Shown here piece by piece: positions 40,065 through 48,988 of a stretch of 63,654 nucleotides of DNA. Position 1 is the first letter of the stretch, and every line of letters starts with the position of its first letter. The notes under the pieces are model-generated. The model searched no databases. It was not told where the DNA came from and saw nothing but the letters and a program-made list of their open reading frames with translations. This stretch comes from an uncultured Dorea sp. (GTDB taxonomy: Bacteria > Bacillota > Clostridia > Lachnospirales > Lachnospiraceae): contig CAJTYU010000019.1 in the NCBI GenBank assembly GCA_910584095.1, positions 1 to 63,654 on the forward strand, in the 5' to 3' direction. The position numbers were made by a program, and so were the translations under genes.

Positions 40065-40757
40065 ATGGATATGAGCTTTGCGGAGCGTTTTGCATTTAAT
40101 TTCATAGATGATAAGCGCTGGACCTATATTGCGGACGGTTTGAAGGTTACCCTGCAGATTACCTTTCTTGCGCTTTTGATTGGTATTGTGCTTGGATTTA
40201 TCCTTGCCATTGTTCGATCTACATATTTAAAAACCGGAAAATTAAAGCTTCTGAATTTGATTGCGCAGATTTACATTACTGTAATTCGGGGAACGCCGGT
40301 AGTTGTTCAGCTGCTGATCATCTATTTTGTAATCTTCGGGACTGTTAATGTAAGTAAAATTCTGGCGGCGGTCATGGCGTTTGGAATGAACTCGGCGGCG
40401 TATGTGGCGGAGATTGTAAGATCCGGAATCATGTCGGTTGACGACGGGCAGTTTGAGGCGGGAAGGTCCCTTGGATTTAACTATTTTCAGACTATGATTT
40501 ATATCGTGCTTCCGCAGGCGTTTAAAAATATCCTGCCGGCGCTTGGCAATGAGTTTATCGTGCTCCTAAAAGAGACCTCTGTAGCAGGCTACATAGCGAT
40601 TCAGGATTTGACGAAGGGCGGAGATATTATCCGAAGCCGCACTTATGACGCGATGTTCCCGCTCCTGACCGTAGCGGTGATTTATCTGGTTATGGTTATG
40701 ATTTTTAGTAAGCTTGTAAATATGCTGGAGAGGAGGCTGAGGAACAGTGGCCATTAA
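40065..40757 (+). CDS. Amino acid ABC transporter permease
   Basis: The 230-residue HisM/GlnP-type permease has an N-terminal ADGLKVTLQITFLALLIG, the EAA-loop AGRSLGFNYFQTMIYIVLPQAFKNILPALGNEFIVLLKETS and about five membrane segments. Its end overlaps the ATPase start by 11 bp. Confidence 0.92.
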   Translation: MDMSFAERFAFNFIDDKRWTYIADGLKVTLQITFLALLIGIVLGFILAIVRSTYLKTGKLKLLNLIAQIYITVIRGTPVVVQLLIIYFVIFGTVNVSKILAAVMAFGMNSAAYVAEIVRSGIMSVDDGQFEAGRSLGFNYFQTMIYIVLPQAFKNILPALGNEFIVLLKETSVAGYIAIQDLTKGGDIIRSRTYDAMFPLLTVAVIYLVMVMIFSKLVNMLERRLRNSGH

Positions 40758-41493
40758 TAATGGAGAAACATTAATTAAGGTAGAAGGCCTGCAGAAAAAT
40801 TTCGGCAAATTACATGCGCTGAACGGAGTAAGCGAGGAGATACGAAAAGGCGAGGTTGTGGTGGTTGTAGGACCGTCTGGTTCCGGTAAATCTACATTTT
40901 TGCGCTCCCTGAATCTTTTAGAGGAGCCGTCAAAGGGTAAGATTTATTTTGAGGGTGTGGATATTACAGATAAGAAGGTGGATATTAACCGGCATCGTCA
41001 AAAAATGGGAATGGTATTTCAGCATTTCAATCTGTTTCCCCATAAGACAATCCTGCAGAATATTACCTTGGCGCCGATCAAGCTGCTGGGTATGAGTAAG
41101 GAAGAGGCGGATAAAAGGGGAATGGAACTTCTGGAACGGGTTGGACTGGCTGAAAAGGCGGGTTCTTATCCATCTCAGCTATCCGGCGGACAGAAGCAGA
41201 GAATTGCGATTGTGCGTTCGCTGGCAATGGAACCGGACGTGATGCTTTTTGACGAGCCTACTTCAGCGCTGGACCCAGAGATGGTCGGCGAAGTGCTGGA
41301 GCTTATGAAACAGCTTGCAAGGGATGGTATGACCATGGTGGTTGTGACGCATGAAATGGGATTTGCAAGGGAAGTAGGCAGCAGGGTGATCTTTATGGCT
41401 GACGGGGAAATCAAGGAGCAGGGAAGTCCGGAGGAATTTTTTGAGCACCCGAAGGATCCAAGACTGCAGGAATTCCTGTCTAAGATCTTATAG
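40747..41493 (+). CDS. Amino acid ABC transporter ATP-binding protein
   Basis: The 248-residue GlnQ-type ATPase shows Walker A GPSGSGKST near 39, Q-loop MVFQHFNLFPH, signature LSGGQKQR near 137, Walker B VMLFDEPTSALDPE and the switch His in VVVTHEMGFA. The start is GTG 40747, overlapping the permease gene. A terminator follows. Confidence 0.94.
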   Translation: MAINNGETLIKVEGLQKNFGKLHALNGVSEEIRKGEVVVVVGPSGSGKSTFLRSLNLLEEPSKGKIYFEGVDITDKKVDINRHRQKMGMVFQHFNLFPHKTILQNITLAPIKLLGMSKEEADKRGMELLERVGLAEKAGSYPSQLSGGQKQRIAIVRSLAMEPDVMLFDEPTSALDPEMVGEVLELMKQLARDGMTMVVVTHEMGFAREVGSRVIFMADGEIKEQGSPEEFFEHPKDPRLQEFLSKIL

Positions 41494-41528
41494 GGAAACA
41501 TAAATCAGTAAATTAGGATAAAAATGAT

Positions 41529-41569
41529 AAAGCAGGCATGAAAACCAGGGGTTTTTTATGCCTGCTTTT
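41529..41569 (+). terminator. Terminator after the amino acid ABC operon
   Basis: AAAGCAGGCAT (41529-41539) pairs with ATGCCTGCTTT (41558-41568), followed by T residues. Confidence 0.85.
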
Positions 41570-41694
41570 AAGTATTTGCATATCATATCTTATTTTCCAG
41601 ACATATTAAGCCGATAATTAACATAGAGAATGAAAGAAAGGAATATTTTCCAAAGGGTTTTCCTAAGAATAGATAGGAAGGCTCTTGAAAAATG

Positions 41695-41722
41695 TGTTTA
41701 AAATGATATACTATTTATATCT
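41695..41722 (+). promoter_or_regulatory. Promoter of the large surface protein gene
   Basis: TTGAAA (41695-41700), 16-bp spacer, TATACT (41717-41722), about 49 bp before the start codon. The ribosome binding site GGGAGG lies at about 41760. Confidence 0.6.
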
Positions 41723-41770
41723 ATGTGTAAAAGAAGTTTCTTTGATTGACATAAAGCGTGGGAGGTACTC

Positions 41771-44752
41771 ATGAGAAGAAAGAAAGACAAGATGAAAAAA
41801 AGAATAGCTTTGATTGCGGCGACGGTTTTGGCAGCGGGCGCGGCGATGCCGCTGGTAAATTATGTGGCAGAATTAAGGGCGGCTGCATCAGAGCCTAACA
41901 TCCACTATTATGCCGATGCGAGTCAGCTGATTAATTTGAAAATGGGGGGCTCGGAGCATACCCGCGTTCAATTTGGAATGCAAAGCGGCGGAAAGGGATT
42001 CGCAGAATGGTATATTGTAGGCGAGGACACCGGCATTGCGGGAAGTGAGAATGTGATACTGTTTTCGGCCCAAAGCCTTGGCGATACCGCGTATCAGGAC
42101 GCGGCAGGCGCGGGAGTGGATGAAATTAAGCATCAGGTAACGCACGGGGAGTATCCGCCTAGAGAGGGGCAGGACGGCGGACCGCCCGCATACCCCGGTT
42201 TACCTAACGAGGCGAAATATGATAAGGTATTTGCCAATCATTACGGGGCGAGTACCTTGAGAAACCAATTGAATACGCTGGCGAATGGAAACTTATTTTC
42301 CAGTGTGAAGGGGCTGATGCTCCCGACTAAACTGCATCTTACGGATGCGCGTAATAAAGATCTGGATGGTAACGATGATACATATACGGTTGATACCTTG
42401 TTCTATGCTCCGGCAAGGGGAGATGGAAATAAGCTTTGGTTCGGAAGCAATTATGATATTTCCTTAGAGGATTCTGTCAGCGCAGGGGTCAAGTTTCAGC
42501 CGATGTGGACGGGGATTAAGTTGCCGCAGAATCAGAACACTAATAAAACCCAGTCTTATGTATTTGAATCCGATGGCACAACAGCGAAAGAACAGCTGGA
42601 AGACGTCAATGCAAAGAAAGCCGTTTATCCGGCGTTTGCTTTGGATTTATCAAAAGTGCTGTTTGGCTCTGTCGCAGAGAAAGCAGGAGGGACGGGAAAT
42701 ACAGTTAAAAAGATTGATACGACTGCTGATACCCCGCTGCTTTTGAGACTAGATGGAAGTGAGAAAAACAGCAAGATTGACGTGGCATATAATACAAGTG
42801 AGATTAGTCATAAGAACGCGCCCTCTGGTTCGAGGATCGTAGTCCAGGGAAAAGGGCTTCCGGGGGAGACGACTCAGGATGGGGTTGAATGGTACTGGGT
42901 TAGTAACCCGATAAGCGGAACGGGAAAAATTGGTACCAGCGAACTGACGACAGCAGTCGTAACCCAGCTTGGGGCGACGACCGACCAGAATATAAATCTG
43001 GGGGCATGTAAGATATGGCTGGAAACATCGGATACCCTTGGAGGTCTTCCTTATGCGGTTAAGGGACATGAAGGCATTGTCGATAAGATCGTGCTTTCCG
43101 GAGTGGAAGAACCTGCCGGGGATACCAAGCTGTCTTTGTCCGCAAAGGTAGACGAGGAGATAACAAAGGGTATACGGGAATCTGAACCGGCTATAGTATG
43201 GACGGATGCCAATAATACGGTAACAAGTACCGGCGCCTACGGCCAGAAATACACGGCAAGCATCGAGGTGAATTTAGCAGACGGATATAGCTGGCTGGCG
43301 GATAAAAATACACTGCGGAATAATACGGTGATCAAGCTGACAAACGGCGAGGAGATACCGTGTACGGATATAAGGGATACGGCCGGACAGCCAAATGTTA
43401 AGACATTGATTTTTGAGTATAAGATAGCTCCGAACCCGAAAATCGAGTATAAGGTTCTATTTGACGGCGCGGAGGTTGAGGATCCGACGCAGGGAATTAA
43501 GACTGTATACGATGGAAAGCCGCATACGATAGAGATTCGTACGGACACCGCGGGGGCGTTATACCCACAGTGCAGCTTTAACGAAGCAGGAACGGGTGAT
43601 TTCCCGAATCCGAATGATTGGACGACAGCCCCGCTGAATGTAGAAGATGCGGGCGAGTATACGGTATATTTCCAGATTCGTGCCGCGGATGATACGCATC
43701 ATGCGGTGGACGCTACAACGAATACAAGCGAAGTAAAGCCTATTTCGGTAACGGTAGAGCCAAAGATGATTTGGGTCAGTCCGGAATCACAGGAGATTCC
43801 ATGGACAAAGGACCTTAAGATTAATGAGAGCTTGTATGTGATGAAGAGCGGAAACGGCAATCCTGCCGCTAAGCCGCTGGTAAGCGAGGATCATATCATA
43901 ACAGGTCTTAAGCTTACTCCAGAAATGGGGGCGGTTATTAATAAGGACGGTATTATAAGCGAGGGGTGGATTTTCTTCTATCCGACAAAAACAGACGAGA
44001 ATGGCGACAAGGTACTTTCTTATGCAATTTATGATCAAAAAACGCAGAAAGACGTATCAAAGAATTACGATGTCCAACAGGATGCGCCAGGTAAGCTTAC
44101 GGTACTGCATAACGAGAATCTTCCGCCGGACAGCATTACCGTAGAGAAGGCAAAGACAACGTATAAGCTGGGCGAGGTATTGATGGTGAATGACCTGAAG
44201 GTAACCGCCAGATATGGAGACGGCTATACAGAGGCGGTACCAAAAGGAGGCGGCCATGATTCCCTTACGACCAACGAGGAAGACATTGATATGACTACGC
44301 TGGGAGGTAAGACTTTGACGGTAACTTATACAAGGGAGGAACCGGATGAGGCCAAGGGATCTGCGTCTGCGACGCTTACGGTCAATGTGGTTGAGGAAGA
44401 GGAACCCGGCAATACCCAGAATCCTGGCGGTGATAATGGAAACAATAATAATCCAGGAGGAACCAATTCCCCGAATAACCCTACGAGCAATGGCACTTCA
44501 ACAAATAACGGTACAACACGGGCCGCTAGTAACCAAGGAGGAACCGGAACAAACAGTGGGACGGGGACGTCGAGCGGTACAAATAAAACAAATAGTAAAA
44601 CCACCACGGCATCCGGGGCAAGGACCGGCGATACCAGTCCGATTGTAGGATTAGTGCTTGCAGCGCTTTCGTCAGGAATTGTTGTCGTAGGCTTGGCGAT
44701 CTTCAATATGAACAGAAGCGTCAAAAAGAGAAAGGTAAAGAACAAGAAGTAA
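41771..44752 (+). CDS. Large cell-surface protein with Ig-like domains and C-terminal anchor
   Basis: A 993-residue exported protein. The signal peptide is residues 1 to about 40. The N-terminal region (about 45-450) contains FAEWYIVGEDTGIAGSENVILF, a pattern seen in Clostridial surface proteins. Beta-rich repeats follow (about 470-690). A bacterial Ig-like domain of the SITVEKAKTTYKLGEVLMVNDLKVTARYGDG type lies near 790-870. A low-complexity Asn/Thr/Gly/Ser stalk (about 875-945) leads to ARTGDTSP, a membrane helix and a KKRKVKNKK tail. This is a sortase-type anchor without a canonical LPxTG. The role is probably adhesion; no binding partner can be named. Confidence 0.8.
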   Translation: MRRKKDKMKKRIALIAATVLAAGAAMPLVNYVAELRAAASEPNIHYYADASQLINLKMGGSEHTRVQFGMQSGGKGFAEWYIVGEDTGIAGSENVILFSAQSLGDTAYQDAAGAGVDEIKHQVTHGEYPPREGQDGGPPAYPGLPNEAKYDKVFANHYGASTLRNQLNTLANGNLFSSVKGLMLPTKLHLTDARNKDLDGNDDTYTVDTLFYAPARGDGNKLWFGSNYDISLEDSVSAGVKFQPMWTGIKLPQNQNTNKTQSYVFESDGTTAKEQLEDVNAKKAVYPAFALDLSKVLFGSVAEKAGGTGNTVKKIDTTADTPLLLRLDGSEKNSKIDVAYNTSEISHKNAPSGSRIVVQGKGLPGETTQDGVEWYWVSNPISGTGKIGTSELTTAVVTQLGATTDQNINLGACKIWLETSDTLGGLPYAVKGHEGIVDKIVLSGVEEPAGDTKLSLSAKVDEEITKGIRESEPAIVWTDANNTVTSTGAYGQKYTASIEVNLADGYSWLADKNTLRNNTVIKLTNGEEIPCTDIRDTAGQPNVKTLIFEYKIAPNPKIEYKVLFDGAEVEDPTQGIKTVYDGKPHTIEIRTDTAGALYPQCSFNEAGTGDFPNPNDWTTAPLNVEDAGEYTVYFQIRAADDTHHAVDATTNTSEVKPISVTVEPKMIWVSPESQEIPWTKDLKINESLYVMKSGNGNPAAKPLVSEDHIITGLKLTPEMGAVINKDGIISEGWIFFYPTKTDENGDKVLSYAIYDQKTQKDVSKNYDVQQDAPGKLTVLHNENLPPDSITVEKAKTTYKLGEVLMVNDLKVTARYGDGYTEAVPKGGGHDSLTTNEEDIDMTTLGGKTLTVTYTREEPDEAKGSASATLTVNVVEEEEPGNTQNPGGDNGNNNNPGGTNSPNNPTSNGTSTNNGTTRAASNQGGTGTNSGTGTSSGTNKTNSKTTTASGARTGDTSPIVGLVLAALSSGIVVVGLAIFNMNRSVKKRKVKNKK

Positions 44753-44791
44753 TATAGAAAGCATTAAAAAGGTGCAGCTAAACTTACGAAT

Positions 44792-44840
44792 AAAAAATCG
44801 GTTCCCATAACAAATTAATTGTTGTGGGAGCCGGTTTTTT
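44792..44840. terminator. Bidirectional terminator between surface protein and reductase genes
   Basis: Arms 44792-44813 and 44819-44840 pair (AATCGGTTCCCATAACAA with TTGTTGTGGGAGCCGGTT, mostly matched) and end in six A or T on the outer sides. It serves the convergent genes on both sides. Confidence 0.88.
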
Positions 44841-44859
44841 ACTATATATACGGAGTGCA

Positions 44860-46011
44860 TTACAGCATTTCCAAGAATGCGGTTAATCTGGTATTTAACT
44901 GCCCGATATCAGCCTGGGAGTAGTCTGTCTCTACATGGATATAGGGGAGTCCTTTCTTTTCATTCACAAATCTGCGGATGGCGAGCGTTTCCACATTGTA
45001 TGTGTGGCAGGCCTGCAGCGTCATTTCTACCACACCGTCAACCTTGTATTCATCAATTAGTCTGCTAAGAAGCTCTAGCCGGTTTGGGTTTGGCGTCATA
45101 ACAGAACATCCGATATCCAGATATCTTTTTGCCAGTGCGTCATATACGTCTGGATTGTCTTCGTCTACCAGCTTATCTACAGACTTGGCGCCGGAGCAGT
45201 TTTCAAAAGTTACGACGATACCGCCGTTATTTTCAATGGCGTCTATGACCTTTTCGGGAGCGCCGCCGATCGGACATCCGGTGATCAGGATGCGCGGTTT
45301 CTTTTCTTCCATTTTTCCTTCTTCATATTCCTTTTCAATCTTTGTGGTCAGGGCCTCTACTTCATCAGGGATCTGCAAGCGGTCGAACTTGAAGCCGCTG
45401 CCATAGAGGACCTTCCATAAGTCATGTCCTTTGATCGGCGCGGGATCATGCTTCATTACAGCGTATAACTTTTTTAAGGCCAGACGGGTGCGGTTTTCAA
45501 TTTTAATAGATTCGCGGATGGCGTCTTCGGTAATGGTGGTTTCAAACTCCTGTTCCAGGTACTCTTTGAAACGGATGATTTCGCTTTTCCACAATTGAAG
45601 CGCGGCCTCGTTCTGGGTATTTGGAAGCTCCATCAGGAATACTTTCTTTAAATCGGCCATGTACTCGTACATCTTCTTTTTGCCGTCGCAGGTAGTCTCG
45701 CCAACAACAACATCAGAAAAGTAAAAGAAGGGACATTTGTCGGTTACGGCGAATCCGTAGCTGGATTTAATCAATGGGCAGAGATTCTTAGGCAGGTCTT
45801 TTTCTGCAACTGGAATAGTTTCATCGGAGGTAGAGCACAAGCCTACGGTTACAGCGCCCATAGCCATAGCGATTTCCCGCGGGAAGTAGGTACAGTACGC
45901 GCCTACGACAGGGATTCCGTTATCTTTGATTTCTTTCAATGCCAGAAACGAATTTTTGCGCTGCTGGGCAAATTCTTCAAAGACCTGGGGCAGTTCTTTG
46001 ATTAGTTTCAT
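44860..46011 (-). CDS. 2-hydroxyacyl-CoA dehydratase D-like / double-cubane-cluster reductase
   Basis: The 383-residue protein belongs to the HgdB/FldC/YjiM family that binds iron-sulfur clusters. Nine conserved-looking cysteines occur, including AYCTYFPRE, LCSTSD, NLCPLIKSS, DKCPFF, TTCDGKKK, ITGCPIGG, ENCSG and QACHTYNVE. The single-subunit form and the overall order suit the double-cubane-cluster reductases, which need an ATP-driven activator to inject low-potential electrons; no activator gene is adjacent. Its natural substrate is unknown. Start ATG 46011 follows AAGGAGATTGGAAGAT. A 27-bp dyad lies 34 bp upstream. Confidence 0.8.
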   Translation of the reverse strand: MKLIKELPQVFEEFAQQRKNSFLALKEIKDNGIPVVGAYCTYFPREIAMAMGAVTVGLCSTSDETIPVAEKDLPKNLCPLIKSSYGFAVTDKCPFFYFSDVVVGETTCDGKKKMYEYMADLKKVFLMELPNTQNEAALQLWKSEIIRFKEYLEQEFETTITEDAIRESIKIENRTRLALKKLYAVMKHDPAPIKGHDLWKVLYGSGFKFDRLQIPDEVEALTTKIEKEYEEGKMEEKKPRILITGCPIGGAPEKVIDAIENNGGIVVTFENCSGAKSVDKLVDEDNPDVYDALAKRYLDIGCSVMTPNPNRLELLSRLIDEYKVDGVVEMTLQACHTYNVETLAIRRFVNEKKGLPYIHVETDYSQADIGQLNTRLTAFLEML

Positions 46012-46045
46012 ATCTTCCAATCTCCTTTATCTTAGAATTTCATAT

Positions 46046-46072
46046 CTTAACAGACGTTAGCAGTCTGTTAAG
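46046..46072. promoter_or_regulatory. 27-bp dyad upstream of the double-cubane reductase gene
   Basis: CTTAACAGAC (46046-46055), centre GTTAGCA (TGCTAAC on the - strand), GTCTGTTAAG (46063-46072): a perfect 10-bp inverted repeat, extending by ATAT/AGAT pairing outward. Same arm length and centre as the dyads at 13879 and 22836. Confidence 0.65.
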
Positions 46073-46193
46073 ATAACCGTAACATTTTCATAGGAAAAGA
46101 ACAATCGATATGAAAAAAAATCCGATTCAAAACATCTATAAGAATGAAAACATATAGAAAACAGCGATATATAAGTCTTTTTGTGCAAAGGTA

Positions 46194-46223
46194 TTGAATA
46201 GCGGGATAAATAATTGTTATAAT
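46194..46223 (+). promoter_or_regulatory. Promoter of sfsA-mutY
   Basis: TTGAAT (46194-46199), 18-bp spacer, TATAAT (46218-46223). The 27-bp dyad at 46278 would lie in the 5' untranslated leader. Confidence 0.65.
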
Positions 46224-46277
46224 GCAACAGAACTAACACAAGGAATAATTTGATGAAGAAAGATGCAATTCATCATA

Positions 46278-46304
46278 CTTATTGGACTACTAATGTTCAA
46301 TAAG
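46278..46304. promoter_or_regulatory. 27-bp dyad in the leader of sfsA-mutY
   Basis: CTTATTGGAC (46278-46287), centre TACTAAT, GTTCAATAAG (46295-46304), one mismatch in ten; the pairing extends to ATA/TAT outside. It lies about 55 bp after the -10 element and 24 bp before the ATG. Confidence 0.6.
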
Positions 46305-46327
46305 TATAGGCAGTCAGGAGAGTACAG

Positions 46328-48124
46328 ATGAGATATGAGAATACAGCCAGAGGTATATTTCTGGAACGTCCCAACCGGTTTATTGCCTATGTGGAGATAG
46401 GCGGCAGGAGAGAAAAGGTTCATGTGAAGAACACAGGCAGATGCAAAGAACTGTTGATTCCGGGAGCCGCAGTGTATGTACAGGAGTCTGACAGGCCGTC
46501 CAGAAAGACGAGATGGGATTTGATTACGGTGGAAAAGGAATGTTTGATCCGGGGTGCAGACGGCAGTCTGTCCAAACGGATCAGGATGGTAAATCTGGAT
46601 TCCCAGTCTCCGAATCAGTTGGTAAAGGAATGGCTTGAAGCGGGGAATATGATTTCCGAAATCACCAAAATCCAGCCGGAATGCAAATATGGGGATTCCC
46701 GGTTTGACTTATATGTAGAAGCGGGAGAACGCCGGATTTTTATTGAGGTGAAAGGGGTTAGTCTGGAGGAGGACGGGCGGGTACGTTTTCCGGACGCGCC
46801 AAGCGAGCGCGCAGTGAAGCATGTGGAGGAGCTGGCTCTCGCCGTGGAGGAGGGGTACGAAGCTTATGTGCTTTTTGTGGTACAGATGAAGGACGTGGAT
46901 TATTTTACTCCGAATATGGACACTCATCCGGAGTTTGGCGAGGCATTAAAAAAGGCGGCTGGCAGAGGCGTAAAGATAGCGGCGTATGACTGCAGAGTGG
47001 AGAGTAATTTTATTGAGCTTGCAGAGGAGGTGCCGGTGGCGATTACAAAAAAAGAGCTTCTGGACGCAGAAAGGCTTCAGGCGCTTAAGAGGCTTCCGGG
47101 ACCGTTAGTTGATTGGTTTCGTGCAAATAAAAGAGAGCTGCCATGGAGAAAGAACCCGGATCCTTACCGTGTATGGGTGTCTGAGATTATGCTGCAGCAG
47201 ACCAGAGTAGAGGCTGTAAAGCCTTATTATGCCAGATTTTTGGAGGCGCTGCCGGATGTGAAGGCGCTGGCGGAGGCAGAGGAAGAGGCGCTTCTTAAGC
47301 TGTGGGAAGGGCTGGGCTATTATAACCGTGTCCGTAATATGCAGAAGGCGGCCAGACAGATTATGATAGATTACCATGGAAAGTTCCCTGTGGAATATGA
47401 GGAAATCCGCAGATTAACTGGAATTGGGAGTTATACTGCGGGAGCGATCAGCTCTTTTGCTTATGGCGCTCCTAAGCCTGCTGTGGACGGGAATGTGCTG
47501 CGGGTGATTTCCCGTATTACCGGCAGCGGCGAGGACATTATGAGGCAGAGCGTGCGAAAGAAAATGGAAGAGCTTCTAGAGCAGGTAATACCGGCGGATG
47601 CCGCCAGTGATTTTAATCAGGGATTGATTGAGCTGGGCGCTATTGTCTGCGTGCCTAATGGAGCACCGGACTGCGCAGCGTGTCCTGTAAGAGGATGGTG
47701 CGCCGCGCATGGAGAAGGGCGGGAGATGGAGCTTCCCGTGAAAAAAAAGGCTGCGCCTAGAAGAATAGAAAAGCGAACGATTGTAATATTCCGGGACGGG
47801 GAGACAAGAGGGATACGTAAGAGACCGGATACCGGGCTTTTGGCAGGGTTGTACGAGCTTCCGGGGTTAGAGGGGCATTTAAGCTATGAGGAGGTGCTGG
47901 AGTACAGTAAATCGATCGGACTTGTGCCATTAAGGATTCAGCCGTTAGGCGCGGCAAAGCATATTTTCAGCCATGTAGAATGGCATATGATTGGGTATCA
48001 GATTCAGGTGGATGAGCTGGAAAAATTTTGCAATGCCGATATGATATTTGCACGCCCGGAGGAAATACAAAAACGCTACCCAATACCGGCAGCGTTTGAG
48101 AAATATATTGCTTATATAATTTGA
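46328..48124 (+). CDS. SfsA-MutY fusion protein (nuclease-like domain plus adenine DNA glycosylase)
   Basis: A 598-residue fusion. Residues 1 to about 240 are a complete SfsA domain (FIAYVEIGGRREKVHVKNTGRCKEL, RRIFIEVKGVSLE, FPDAPSERAVKHVEEL), with the restriction-nuclease-like Asp/Glu-x-Lys. Residues about 250-598 are MutY, with SEIMLQQTRVE (catalytic Glu), the helix-hairpin-helix LTGIGSYTAGAI, AVDGNVLRV (catalytic Asp) and the iron-sulfur cysteines C-x7-C-x2-C-x5-C. A C-terminal NUDIX-like mismatch-reading domain includes HIFSHVEWHM. MutY removes adenine opposite 8-oxoguanine. The frame is continuous with no stop between domains, and the ATG follows CAGGAGAGTACAG. Confidence 0.9.
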   Translation: MRYENTARGIFLERPNRFIAYVEIGGRREKVHVKNTGRCKELLIPGAAVYVQESDRPSRKTRWDLITVEKECLIRGADGSLSKRIRMVNLDSQSPNQLVKEWLEAGNMISEITKIQPECKYGDSRFDLYVEAGERRIFIEVKGVSLEEDGRVRFPDAPSERAVKHVEELALAVEEGYEAYVLFVVQMKDVDYFTPNMDTHPEFGEALKKAAGRGVKIAAYDCRVESNFIELAEEVPVAITKKELLDAERLQALKRLPGPLVDWFRANKRELPWRKNPDPYRVWVSEIMLQQTRVEAVKPYYARFLEALPDVKALAEAEEEALLKLWEGLGYYNRVRNMQKAARQIMIDYHGKFPVEYEEIRRLTGIGSYTAGAISSFAYGAPKPAVDGNVLRVISRITGSGEDIMRQSVRKKMEELLEQVIPADAASDFNQGLIELGAIVCVPNGAPDCAACPVRGWCAAHGEGREMELPVKKKAAPRRIEKRTIVIFRDGETRGIRKRPDTGLLAGLYELPGLEGHLSYEEVLEYSKSIGLVPLRIQPLGAAKHIFSHVEWHMIGYQIQVDELEKFCNADMIFARPEEIQKRYPIPAAFEKYIAYII

Positions 48125-48126
48125 CG

Positions 48127-48786
48127 TTAAATAACCGGCTGATGCAAAAGCCGATGCGCCCGTCTGCGTTCGCGGACATAAATGAACTGATATAAGATGC
48201 CGGACAGAACCACGCCTGCGATAACATCTGTCACCGAGTGCTGTTTTAGGAAAACCGTTGACAGGATGATGGACAAGGTGAAAAGGTGTATGCTAAGACG
48301 TATCCAAGTGCGGTTTTTCAGGGATTCTGTCCGGGTAAGCCCGATGCACAATCCAATGGAATTAAATACATGCATACTTGGCAGTACGTTGGTAGGCGTA
48401 TCGGCAGAATATACATAGCGAACTAAATCGGTGAAAATATTCTCTCTTGGAAATTCAGCCGGACGGAGATTCAATCCGTTGGGATAAACCGTACAAATAA
48501 TCAGAAATATGGTCATCCCGGCGATTAAAAAGGCGGCCATCCGAAGAAATTCTTTCTTATCCGTAAAGAATAGGTAGAAAGAGCCTGCGGCAATAAATAA
48601 AAACCATAGCAGGTACGGGATAACAAAATATTCCACAAAAGGAATATAGTCATCCAGCGGCGAATGGATCAGAAAATAACCAGTTGTCACATGTTTTTCC
48701 AAATACATAAACCATGGCATATAAATAAGGCCATACAGGAACACTAAAGCATGGTTATACTTTTTTAATAGCTTTTTTATCTCCAT
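48127..48786 (-). CDS. PAP2-family membrane phosphatase
   Basis: The 219-residue membrane protein has about six hydrophobic segments and the PAP2 motifs in the inositol-phosphorylceramide-synthase-like order: NVLPSMHVFNS (motif 2) and KQHSVTDVIAG (motif 3). It probably dephosphorylates a lipid phosphate. Start 48786 follows GGAAGTAATACG; a longer frame is rejected because it contains the promoter. Confidence 0.83.
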   Translation of the reverse strand: MEIKKLLKKYNHALVFLYGLIYMPWFMYLEKHVTTGYFLIHSPLDDYIPFVEYFVIPYLLWFLFIAAGSFYLFFTDKKEFLRMAAFLIAGMTIFLIICTVYPNGLNLRPAEFPRENIFTDLVRYVYSADTPTNVLPSMHVFNSIGLCIGLTRTESLKNRTWIRLSIHLFTLSIILSTVFLKQHSVTDVIAGVVLSGILYQFIYVRERRRAHRLLHQPVI

Positions 48787-48838
48787 CGTATTACTTCCTT
48801 TCAAGTCCATGTATAATAGTATATTTGGAATCCATCCG

Positions 48839-48867
48839 ATTATAACATGAAAAGAAAAATTCAACAA
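48839..48867 (-). promoter_or_regulatory. Promoter of the PAP2 gene
   Basis: On the - strand TTGTTG (48867-48862), 17-bp spacer, TATAAT (48844-48839). Confidence 0.6.
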
Positions 48868-48902
48868 TATAATGGACGTGGAATTAATAAATTCTTTCGA
48901 TA

Positions 48903-48931
48903 TTGCAGATATTTCTGAAACAGAGTATAAT
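48903..48931 (+). promoter_or_regulatory. Promoter of the lipid kinase gene
   Basis: TTGCAG (48903-48908), 17-bp spacer, TATAAT (48926-48931), 58 bp before ATG 48989. Its position argues against the longer frame that opens at 48872. Confidence 0.65.
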
Positions 48932-48988
48932 TTGTATGCATTTGTTATCGAGAATCGTAACGTAAAGACACATACGAAGGAGAAAGGT

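Noticed and set aside
48872..48988. 39-codon extension of the lipid kinase
   Set aside because: It contains a good promoter (48903-48931), and the family start MYIFITNPNARSG is at 48989 after AAGGAGAAAGG.
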